Source: Ravibacter sp964559125
GTDB lineage: Bacteria > Bacteroidota > Bacteroidia > Cytophagales > Spirosomataceae
Assembly: GCA_964559125.1 (NCBI GenBank)
Contig: CAZLGW010000017.1
Location: forward strand, 1 to 64,000
DNA: 64,000 bases
Reading direction: 5' to 3'
The notes under the pieces were generated by a model, which did not search any database, was not told the origin of the DNA, and was given only the letters and a program-made list of their open reading frames with translations. Below are positions 50,936-57,579 of the stretch, one piece after another. Position 1 is the first letter of the stretch; each line of letters opens with the position of its first letter. A program made the translations under genes and the position numbers.

Positions 50936-51516
50936 CTCGATGCCGTCATGATTGCTTCCGCAGTCTCATTGTTATTGACTGCCAGACCTTCCATCTGGTG
51001 TACCATAGCGCCTTTCCTGTCGAAAACGGAAATGATATTGGAGTGAGAGAAATCCAACGGGGAAATCCTCGCATATTTTACAGCCATCACGTTGGCAAAC
51101 TCCCTGGTATTGTCCTCCGTGCTACGCAGAAAAAGCCATTGATCCCCATCCATATTGTTAAGTATGGCAAACTCCTTCAGGCGTTCGGGGGTATCGTTTT
51201 CAGGATCGATGCTTACCAGGATATATCTCACCGGGGCAGGTGTTTTTCCTACTTTCTCTTCCAGGTTCTTCATGTCTGCCACCAGCCGGGGACAGGCCGC
51301 CTTACAGGAGGTATAGATCATCACCGCCACCAGTACTTCTCCCTCGAGATCGCTCCATGTTATTTCCTCACCGTCCTGGGTCTGCCAGGAAGAAGTAAGC
51401 TGGTATATCGACATATCGCTGATTTCTTCGCCGGAAGCACTCTTTTCTGCAGATTCGGTTGTACCGGAGCAGGCTGTTATCAGTATGCAGCCGATAATAA
51501 AAAATAATGATTTCAT
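50932..51516 (-). CDS. SCO1/SenC-family copper chaperone lipoprotein
   Basis: A 194-aa lipoprotein with lipobox ITAC (Cys16) and thioredoxin fold. The copper-binding set is complete: Cys71 and Cys75 in YTSCKAACP, and His158 in DFSHSN. SCO proteins load copper into cytochrome oxidase CuA or other copper enzymes. Between NirV-like and porin genes in a nirK operon, it most likely helps to metallate NirK. The first codons lie on both sides of the adjacent scaffold gap because of a duplicated overlap. Confidence 0.93.
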   Translation of the reverse strand: MKSLFFIIGCILITACSGTTESAEKSASGEEISDMSIYQLTSSWQTQDGEEITWSDLEGEVLVAVMIYTSCKAACPRLVADMKNLEEKVGKTPAPVRYILVSIDPENDTPERLKEFAILNNMDGDQWLFLRSTEDNTREFANVMAVKYARISPLDFSHSNIISVFDRKGAMVHQMEGLAVNNNETAEAIMTASR

Positions 51517-51535
51517 CTGTTTAATAGATATCAGC
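51481..51535. repeat. 55-bp contig-end overlap, left copy
   Basis: Identical to 51636-51690. It contains the first residues of the SCO1 gene and its leader. The exact 55-bp identity across a 100-N gap is expected of two contigs that overlap by the assembler k-mer length. Confidence 0.95.
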
Positions 51536-51635
51536 NNNNNNNNNNNNNNNNNNNNNNNNNNNNNNNNNNNNNNNNNNNNNNNNNNNNNNNNNNNNNNNNN
51601 NNNNNNNNNNNNNNNNNNNNNNNNNNNNNNNNNNN
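51536..51635. other. 100-N scaffold gap (likely artificial)
   Basis: Exactly 100 undetermined bases with 55 bp repeated on both sides. If the ends are merged, the SCO1 start is 25 bp from the end of the NirV-like gene and no sequence is missing. Confidence 0.97.
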
Positions 51636-51690
51636 CAGTATGCAGCCGATAATAAAAAATAATGATTTCATCTGTTTAATAGATATCAGC
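51636..51690. repeat. 55-bp contig-end overlap, right copy
   Basis: Exact copy of 51481-51535 immediately after the N run. It probably represents the same genomic bases written twice. Confidence 0.95.
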
Positions 51691-51701
51691 TGTCAGCTAC
51701 C
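51681..51701. repeat. Heptamer repeat upstream of the SCO1 gene
   Basis: Three 7-base units AGATATC, AGCTGTC and AGCTACC in a row. After joining the gap, they lie 9 bases 5' of the SCO1 start codon. Related units precede the starts of the bestrophin and gcvP genes. Confidence 0.6.
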
Positions 51702-52449
51702 TGGCACAGCGAAAACCGAGATTGTTAATCGTAAACTTGGCCTGTATACTGCTGCGAAAGGCATATCTCATAAATGCGGCATAGTTCATCAGGTCTGTGG
51801 CGTTGAGCGATCCTGCGCCGCAGAACAGATCCCGCGCATCCGAGCTACGGTTCTCCCCCGATATCATGACACTACTGAAATCGGAAGTCCATTCCCACAC
51901 GAGTTCGTTCAGGTTATGCAGTCCCCAATAATTTGCCCTCGATTGCCCTACCGGCTTGAGATACGTTTTTGGCGTTTCATAGGCTGCCAGTATACGGGCT
52001 GAAAAAAGGCTGTCGCGGCGTTCGTCCCTGTGATTATAACCTGCCATGGCCGCAAATTCCCATTCGTGGGTTGTAGGCAGCCTTTTACCCTGGCATTCGC
52101 AGTAGGCTTTCGCAGCAAACCAGGATACATTCGTGACCGGTGCATTTGCCATGGACGGAGGAAAAGACAAATCCTCCGTCCAGTTTTTAAGATAACCTGC
52201 GTCGGCGAACAATCGTGGCGTCGCGGACTTCTGCCAGCGGGCATATTGCTTCACAAAAGCCAGGTAATCGGCATTGGTTACCGGCAGTTTGTCCATTTCA
52301 AAGCTCCCGACTGTTACCATTTCATTTTTTCCGGCGCCATACATCGGAACGTACCTCCCGCCTTCCACGCGGGCCATCCCGTTCTTTACCGGGTCCTCAA
52401 TATTCCCGATAAGCAGCACGCTGAAAAATATGAATACAGGAGTTTGCAT
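51697..52449 (-). CDS. nirV: NirV-like formylglycine-generating-enzyme-fold protein
   Basis: The 250-aa protein has a Sec signal and the FGE-sulfatase fold: ARVEGGRYVPMYG, FEMDKLPVTNADYLAFV, PVTNVSWFAAKAYCECQGKRLPTTHEWEFAAMAG, a GLHNLNELVWEWTSDF block and the C-terminal AAFMRYAFRSS with NLGFRCA. This tail is typical of NirV, encoded next to nirK in many denitrifiers. The catalytic cysteine pair of true FGE is not evident, so sulfatase maturation is unlikely. It is 7 bp from nirK. Its role in NirK maturation or electron delivery is not established. Confidence 0.88.
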   Translation of the reverse strand: MQTPVFIFFSVLLIGNIEDPVKNGMARVEGGRYVPMYGAGKNEMVTVGSFEMDKLPVTNADYLAFVKQYARWQKSATPRLFADAGYLKNWTEDLSFPPSMANAPVTNVSWFAAKAYCECQGKRLPTTHEWEFAAMAGYNHRDERRDSLFSARILAAYETPKTYLKPVGQSRANYWGLHNLNELVWEWTSDFSSVMISGENRSSDARDLFCGAGSLNATDLMNYAAFMRYAFRSSIQAKFTINNLGFRCAR

Positions 52450-52456
52450 GGCTTTT

Positions 52457-53911
52457 TTACTTTCTAAGGGCTCTCACCTGCTCTTCGGTTACTTCAGTAC
52501 CGTTATTGCCCCAATTGTTATAAATGAATGTCAGAACGCCGGCTACTTCCTGATCGTTCAATACCTGAGCGGGCATCTGGCTGTTATACTTCTTGCCGTT
52601 TACCGTAATCTCTCCTGACAAACCTCTTAAAATCGTATTGATCGCACGTTCTACATCTTTATTAAGATAGTCTGATTTGGCCAGGGGCGGGAAGGCTTCT
52701 CCCAATCCCTCCCCATTGGGTTGGTGACAGGCAAAGCAGGCGGTATTGTAAATTCTTTGCCCCAGCTGCATTTTTTCCGATTTGGTCAGCGGTTTGGCAG
52801 GCTCAGCCGGGGTTTCGCTTACCGGAGCGCTTTGAATGGTAGCCCCTTCAGGCTGATAGATCCCTTCCAATACTTCTCCTTCAAACACCAGGTTATTCTT
52901 TTCTCCGCTTACCTCCAGGATCCCGAGGGCCCCCTTGTTGAATGTTCTGAACAAAGCGTGATCCACCAGAATCAGGTTAGACGGAACCTCTACTTTAAAT
53001 TCGACAATCGCAGCCCCGCCGGCCGGTACCAGGGTCGTTTGTACGTTCTTGTTTACGGCAGAACCCCCTTCCATATAAACCTTGTCGAAAATCTCGCCTA
53101 TCACGTGGAAAGACGACACGAGATTCGGACCGCCGTTCCCGACAAACAACCTGACGGTTTCCCCGGCTTTGGCCGTAAGCCTGTTATCCCCGGTAAGCGC
53201 CCCGACTTTTCCGTTAAACAAAACATAGTCGGCGTGCTCGTCGTATGCCTTTTGCATATCGAAAGGCTGGAGACCGGCTTCGCCATGTTTTCCTTTTGTA
53301 TAGAAGTCTCCCTGCATTACATAGTATTCCCGGTCTACTTTAGGCAGACCACCGGCCGGCTCCACGAGAATGAGGCCATACATCCCGTTGGCAATATGCA
53401 TCCCTACGGGAGCTGTGGCACAGTGATAGACATACAACCCCGGGTTGATAAGCTTGAATTTGAACGTTTTCTGATGCCCCGGGGCCACAAACGAAGCTTC
53501 AGCTCCCCCTCCCTGGCCTGTTACGGCATGGAGGTCGATATTGTGAGGCAGCTTATTGTCAGGGTGGTTTTTCAGCGTAAACTCTACCTCGTCTCCCACC
53601 CGTCCCCGGATAAATGAGCCGGGAACAGTGCCACCAAACGTCCAGAAGACATAGCGTACGCCATCGGCAAGCTCACCTTCTTCCTCGATTATTTCCATAT
53701 CGACAATCAACTTCTGAGGAGCCCGGTTGCCAACCGGCTTTGGCACCATGGGAGGAGCGGTAAGTTCCGCCTTCACGGGCTGACTTTGTACTTTCATCCG
53801 GACGGCTTTGGCTGAAATATTCTCTTCGCCGTCGTCATTTGCTTGTCTGCAACCATACAGCCCGGAAAGGGCTACAGCAAACCACATTGTACTTAAGATC
53901 GTCGCTTTCAT
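52457..53911 (-). CDS. nirK: Copper nitrite reductase with fused C-terminal cytochrome c
   Basis: The 484-aa protein has a lipoprotein-like N-terminus (LYGC, Cys21) and two cupredoxin domains. Type 1 copper ligands are His123, Cys164, His172 and Met177; type 2 ligands are His128, His163 and His318. The catalytic pair Asp126 and His269 is present. A linker rich in Pro/Ala (about 355-378) leads to a class I cytochrome c domain with CFACH at 392-396 and axial Met446. It reduces nitrite to nitric oxide in the periplasm, and the fused haem domain should feed electrons directly. It is the first gene of a four-gene minus-strand operon. Confidence 0.96.
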   Translation of the reverse strand: MKATILSTMWFAVALSGLYGCRQANDDGEENISAKAVRMKVQSQPVKAELTAPPMVPKPVGNRAPQKLIVDMEIIEEEGELADGVRYVFWTFGGTVPGSFIRGRVGDEVEFTLKNHPDNKLPHNIDLHAVTGQGGGAEASFVAPGHQKTFKFKLINPGLYVYHCATAPVGMHIANGMYGLILVEPAGGLPKVDREYYVMQGDFYTKGKHGEAGLQPFDMQKAYDEHADYVLFNGKVGALTGDNRLTAKAGETVRLFVGNGGPNLVSSFHVIGEIFDKVYMEGGSAVNKNVQTTLVPAGGAAIVEFKVEVPSNLILVDHALFRTFNKGALGILEVSGEKNNLVFEGEVLEGIYQPEGATIQSAPVSETPAEPAKPLTKSEKMQLGQRIYNTACFACHQPNGEGLGEAFPPLAKSDYLNKDVERAINTILRGLSGEITVNGKKYNSQMPAQVLNDQEVAGVLTFIYNNWGNNGTEVTEEQVRALRK

Positions 53912-54088
53912 TGTTATAGTTATATTTAGTTAACCAATAGTCCAGAAAAAAGGGAGCAAAAAGTCTTCTATTTTTGTAAATTTCACCCCTATTCAAAAAC
54001 GCCCGTCTCATATCCTTGAGCTACCGAGATATCGACGATTATCCTTGTCTGTAAATCCAGGAAACATTTTTACGTCTTTTTCTAAAAA

Positions 54089-54118
54089 CAAAAGTAGAGA
54101 GGCAAGCAACAAAAACAA
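54089..54118 (-). promoter_or_regulatory. nirK promoter (-33 and -7 elements, minus strand)
   Basis: On the minus strand, TACTTTTG (54096-54089) matches the -7 consensus. A TTG at 54118-54116, preceded by C, stands 19 bases upstream as a -33 element. The start of transcription is expected near 54085, about 174 bases before the nirK ATG. Confidence 0.65.
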
Positions 54119-54140
54119 GAGTCTTTTGTCTTATTTTAAT

Positions 54141-54154
54141 ATGATTTAGATCAT
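54141..54154. promoter_or_regulatory. FNR/DNR-type binding site upstream of nirK
   Basis: ATGATTTAGATCAT contains the perfect half-sites TGAT-N4-ATCA of the Crp/Fnr family (consensus TTGAT-N4-ATCAA). Its centre is about 62 bases before the predicted nirK start, the class I activator position. Control by low oxygen or nitric oxide is inferred. Confidence 0.65.
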
Positions 54155-54296
54155 AAATTCACCCGCCTAAAGTCCTGTTTCGAAAAAAGACCTAAGAACT
54201 TGAAAAAGTACAACTATTTGGAAAACAGAAAGTAAGAGCTTTATTTTTTTGAAAATACGGCTACCGGACAAGGATATACCCCATTCGCTCACCCTA

Positions 54297-54360
54297 TCAG
54301 AACCGGATATAATAGAAATGTGTTATATTAGCATAAATGTAGGCATTCAGAAACCGGATA
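54297..54360. repeat. Direct repeats before the antitoxin start
   Basis: TCAGAACCGGATA (54297-54309) and TCAGAAACCGGATA (54347-54360) are near-identical direct repeats, with a weaker ACCGGACA at 54263. A TATAAT lies at 54308-54313. They stand just before the VapB ATG and may be its autoregulatory operator. Confidence 0.45.
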
Positions 54361-54365
54361 AGGCC

Positions 54366-54638
54366 ATGACACATATACTGACTATCGAAACCAATAACAC
54401 TGCTTACTTTGAGCGATTCAAAAAGCTCGCCCGGAAGTTAGGAGTAAATACTATCGAAAAGCATGATGGTGCAGCGTCGGTTGTATCCGGGGAAAAGACA
54501 CAGGCCAAATCAGCCAAAGAGAAAGAAGAGCTCTTTTATAGCCTGTTCGGCAGTTGGGAAGGCGATGAGACTGGGGATGAGCTGATTAAACAGATATATT
54601 CTGGTCGTATAAGCGGGACACGTGATATTGAGTTATGA
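54366..54638 (+). CDS. vapB: VapB-type antitoxin
   Basis: The ATG at 54366 gives a 90-aa protein; the longer frame from 54249 would include repeat DNA and has no support. The sequence starts THILTIETNNTAYFERFKKLARKLGV and has a charged, helical centre (KTQAKSAKEKEELF) with a GDELIKQIYSGR tail, usual for antitoxins of PIN toxins. No DNA-binding domain is unambiguous. Its end overlaps the toxin start by ATGA, the standard antitoxin-toxin coupling. The low GC compared with neighbours suggests recent transfer. Confidence 0.75.
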   Translation: MTHILTIETNNTAYFERFKKLARKLGVNTIEKHDGAASVVSGEKTQAKSAKEKEELFYSLFGSWEGDETGDELIKQIYSGRISGTRDIEL

Positions 54639-55054
54639 GTAAGTACCTGCTGGATACTAATATTTGTATTCATATCATCAAGGGAGAATTCAATCTTAAA
54701 AGCAAAATTCAAAAAATTGGCTTCCAATCGTGCTATATATCAGAAATCACGATTGCGGAGCTTTTATTTGGAGTTGCCAAAAGTGCTCCCGATAGAAAAG
54801 CTATCAACCTTCAGAGAGTACTAGACTTAAGAACCTCATTTTCAGAACAGACAATTCCAATAGGAGAATGTTTGGAAGAATATGGCGAGCAGAAAGCCCG
54901 GCTAAGAAGCATGGGCAGAAGAGTAGAGGATCTGGATATTTTTATTGGAAGTACCGCTATCGTAAAGGGACTAACATTGGTTACCAGAAATACAAAAGAT
55001 TTTGTCAACTTGGCCGGTATCCATTTGGAAAACTGGATTGATGGCATGGAATAA
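54635..55054 (+). CDS. vapC: VapC-type PIN-domain ribonuclease toxin
   Basis: A 139-aa PIN-domain protein with the acidic metal site: Asp7 in LLDTN, Glu42 in TIAELLFG, Asp99/Asp101 in VEDLDIFIG and Asp122 in TRNTKDF. VapC toxins cut tRNA or rRNA when the antitoxin is degraded. It overlaps the antitoxin gene by 4 bases. All catalytic acids are intact, so the pair is probably active. Confidence 0.92.
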   Translation: MSKYLLDTNICIHIIKGEFNLKSKIQKIGFQSCYISEITIAELLFGVAKSAPDRKAINLQRVLDLRTSFSEQTIPIGECLEEYGEQKARLRSMGRRVEDLDIFIGSTAIVKGLTLVTRNTKDFVNLAGIHLENWIDGME

Positions 55055-55157
55055 GACTGCCAATTCCCGCACGTCCCGCCAGATCACCGACCTGAACGAC
55101 ACAAAGTCCTATAAATTGCTGCTTTGTCTTAGATAAACCTATAAAAAAACAGACCAA

Positions 55158-55298
55158 ATGACCCCTAAACAACTCAAAACCTATTCTCTTCCCGAGATGA
55201 AAGACAAGTATATCGGCAAAGTCGGGACAAAAGAACGCGACGAATACGAATACGAGCTGCGTATGGACATTCTGGGAAATCACCAAACACCACCATGA
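55158..55298 (+). pseudogene. Truncated HTH (HigA-like) antitoxin fragment
   Basis: A 46-aa frame starting MTPKQLKTYSLPEMKDKYIG and reaching YEYELRMDILG closely resembles the N-terminus of Bacteroidota XRE/HigA-type antitoxins, which normally continue for another 60-80 residues with the helix-turn-helix. Here it changes abruptly to NHQTPP and stops. The ATGA overlap with the beta-lactamase-like gene indicates the break point. It is a remnant of a second toxin-antitoxin pair; no HigB toxin was found in the 100 bp upstream. Confidence 0.6.
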
Positions 55299-56614
55299 CA
55301 AGAACATTCCTAACAGCCCTACTGATCAGCACTTTACCTCAAATCAGCTACGCCCAAAACTTCGACAAAACCAAACTCGACACCTACTTCCAAGCCCTTG
55401 AAACAAACGACCGATTCATGGGAAGTGTCGCCGTTTCAAAAGCCGGCGCCATTATTTACTCAAAAACAATCGGGTTTTCCGACATCGAAAACGACAAAAA
55501 GGCCAACGAAAATTCGAAGTACAGGATCGGCTCGATTTCAAAAACGTTTACCTCGGTGCTGGTTTTGAAAGCAGTTGAGGAAAACAGACTGAGCTTAAGC
55601 CAAACCATTGACCCCTATTTCCCGACAATCAAAAACGCAGAGAAAATAACCATCCGGTACCTGCTCACTCACCGGAGCGGGATACACAATTTCACAAATA
55701 ACCCCGACTACCTGACCTGGAACACGCAACCCAAGGCGGAAAAAGAAATGGTGGAGATTATCACTAAAGCCGGAAGCGACTTTGACCCGGACAGTAAAGC
55801 GGAATACAGCAACTCAAACTACGTGCTGTTAACCTATATCCTTGAAAAAGCATTTAACAAGCCCTATGCCAATCTGCTCCAGGAACATATCATTCGACCT
55901 CTCGGCCTGACCAACACCTACCTGGGCGGGAAAATCGACCCGGGCAAGAATGAATGCAAATCCTATCGTTTTGCCGGGGCCTGGAAACCCGAACCGGAAA
56001 CCGACGTTTCCGTTCCGCTGGGTGCAGGTGGGATCAGCTCTACGCCAACCGACCTGACCCTATTCAGCGGTGCGTTGTTCAACGGGAAATTGTTAAAGCC
56101 CGAAAGTCTCGATATCATGAAAACCATCCATGACGGTTATGGCGCCGGCTTGTTTCTAGTTCCTTTTTACAATAAGAAAAGCTACGGACATACCGGGGGT
56201 ATCGATGGCTTTACTTCGGTGTTTTCCTATTTCTCTGATGGTGACATTTCGTATGCCTTAACCTCAAACGGAACCCACTACAATAACAACAATATCTCTA
56301 TTGCCGTTTTGAGCGCCGTTTATGACAAGCCGTATGAGATCCCCACATTTTCAAGCTATGAAGTAAGCGCCGAAGACCTGGACCAGTATGTGGGTATTTA
56401 TGCCTCCGGCCAACTTCCCCTGAAGATCACCGTAACCAAAGAAAACAACACTTTGATAGCACAGGCAACAGGCCAACCATCATTTCCGCTCGAAGCAACC
56501 GAAAAAGATAAATTCAAATTTGACCAGGCTGGAGCTGTTTTTGAGTTTAACCCGGCGGAGAAAACGATGGTATTGAAGCAGGGGGGCGGGCAGTTTACAT
56601 TTAAGAAGGAATAA
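55295..56614 (+). CDS. Class C beta-lactamase-like serine hydrolase, exported
   Basis: A 439-aa protein with a Sec signal (cut near ISYAQNF). The serine-hydrolase motifs are present: SISK at 80-83, YSNSNYVLL as the YxN motif, and HTGG as the KTG-like box. A C-terminal domain (about 355-439) of lipocalin-like strands follows. The family includes esterases, D-aminopeptidases and true AmpC enzymes; the length and tail suggest a peptidase or esterase rather than an antibiotic-resistance enzyme. It starts within the truncated antitoxin gene, so it may have arrived through a recombination event. Confidence 0.88.
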   Translation: MTRTFLTALLISTLPQISYAQNFDKTKLDTYFQALETNDRFMGSVAVSKAGAIIYSKTIGFSDIENDKKANENSKYRIGSISKTFTSVLVLKAVEENRLSLSQTIDPYFPTIKNAEKITIRYLLTHRSGIHNFTNNPDYLTWNTQPKAEKEMVEIITKAGSDFDPDSKAEYSNSNYVLLTYILEKAFNKPYANLLQEHIIRPLGLTNTYLGGKIDPGKNECKSYRFAGAWKPEPETDVSVPLGAGGISSTPTDLTLFSGALFNGKLLKPESLDIMKTIHDGYGAGLFLVPFYNKKSYGHTGGIDGFTSVFSYFSDGDISYALTSNGTHYNNNNISIAVLSAVYDKPYEIPTFSSYEVSAEDLDQYVGIYASGQLPLKITVTKENNTLIAQATGQPSFPLEATEKDKFKFDQAGAVFEFNPAEKTMVLKQGGGQFTFKKE

Positions 56615-56637
56615 AATAAGCGTCCCTAGGGAGCTGT

Positions 56638-57522
56638 TTACACGCCCAATATATCAGTAGCCGATTTTTTGATCAACCCGCAAATCCTGTCCAGCGGCAG
56701 GTCGTTGGAGTCGGTACCGAAAGGATCTTCGATTTCCTCGGCGATCACTTCCAGGCTGGCCAGCACGTAGAATACAAATACGACAAAGGGGATAATCAGG
56801 TAGTGCAGGCTGAAAATATAGCCTATCGGAAGAGAAAAGCAGTAAATGATGATAAACTTCTTCAGAAACGAACTGTAGGAATAGGGGATCGGCGTATTTT
56901 TGATCCGCTCGCAGGAGCCGCATATATCGGTAAACTCCTTTAGCTCTTTGTCGAGTAGCAAGAGATGTTCCGGCAATAGCACTCCTTTCCGGTGAAGCTC
57001 GTAAATCCTTCCCTGCATCAGGTTCATCAGGTGATTGGGTACGTGTGTGTTATCGCCTATCCGTTCGAGAGGAAATTTCTCGATGTGCTCGTATTCGCGG
57101 AGAAAATCCGTTTTCCGAAGGTGGCTTTTAAGCGCCACGCAATAATTCCCGATCATTTTCTGAAAATAGAGACGGTCTTCCCGGTGTTCCTCGCCCAGGA
57201 GATTGTTCAGCTTCAGCGCCAGGTTCCGGCTGGTATTGACCAGGCTGCCCCATTGTTTTCTGCCCTCCCACCAGCGGTCATATGCTGTGTTGGTCCGGAA
57301 TACCAACAGCAACGAAATAACGAAACCAAGCAGCGAATGTACGATCGAAAGGTTTTTCAGATCGGTTGTCTCCCCGATACGCCAGTAGTTCAGCACGAGG
57401 TAGGCGAATACCGACGTATAGATCAGGTTGAAAACAAGCAGTGGAAAAAGCTTCCGTATCGTGTCGGCCTTGTGGATCGAAAAGATGATCCTGACCCATT
57501 CCTTCGGGTTGTAGTCTACCAT
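56638..57522 (-). CDS. Bestrophin-family ion channel protein
   Basis: The 294-aa membrane protein matches the bacterial bestrophin (UPF0187/YneE) family, with FPLLVFNLIYTSVFAYLVLNYW, SLLGFVISLLLVFRTNTAYDRWWEGRKQWGSL and SLPIGYIFSLHYLIIPFVVFVFYVLASLEVIAEEIEDPFG. Family members form pentameric ion channels; bacterial ones are often cation-permeable. A heptamer repeat lies 5 bases before the start codon. The gene is alone, downstream of tyrS on the same strand. Confidence 0.92.
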   Translation of the reverse strand: MVDYNPKEWVRIIFSIHKADTIRKLFPLLVFNLIYTSVFAYLVLNYWRIGETTDLKNLSIVHSLLGFVISLLLVFRTNTAYDRWWEGRKQWGSLVNTSRNLALKLNNLLGEEHREDRLYFQKMIGNYCVALKSHLRKTDFLREYEHIEKFPLERIGDNTHVPNHLMNLMQGRIYELHRKGVLLPEHLLLLDKELKEFTDICGSCERIKNTPIPYSYSSFLKKFIIIYCFSLPIGYIFSLHYLIIPFVVFVFYVLASLEVIAEEIEDPFGTDSNDLPLDRICGLIKKSATDILGV

Positions 57523-57527
57523 GTTTC

Positions 57528-57555
57528 AGCTATCAGTGGTCAGCAATCGACAGCT
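57528..57555. repeat. Heptamer repeat in the bestrophin gene leader
   Basis: Four degenerate 7-base units: AGCTATC, AGTGGTC, AGCAATC and GACAGCT. They begin 5 bases before the minus-strand start codon. Similar units precede SCO1 and gcvP. Confidence 0.6.
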
Positions 57556-57579
57556 TTTTTATAATAATCATGGCAGTAT

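Larger units (their letters stand above)
53912..54248. other. Divergent intergenic region between nirK and VapBC
   Basis: No gene is seen. It holds the nirK promoter (54089-54118, minus), an FNR/CRP-type dyad (54141-54154) and AT-rich DNA leading into the accessory patch. Confidence 0.75.

Noticed and set aside
51697..52449. True formylglycine-generating enzyme for sulfatases
   Set aside because: The catalytic Cys pair is not evident, no sulfatase gene is near, and the C-terminus is NirV-like next to nirK.
52721..53617. 298-aa open frame on the plus strand
   Set aside because: Antisense to nirK, whose copper ligands are all present. No signal or domain was seen in it.
54249..54365. N-terminal extension of the antitoxin
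   Set aside because: The extra 39 residues have no homologous look and include direct repeats and a TATAAT, so the ATG at 54366 is the better start.
56623..56632. TCCCTAGGGA palindrome between the hydrolase and bestrophin genes
   Set aside because: A 10-bp palindrome without a loop or T run is too short to support as a terminator or operator.
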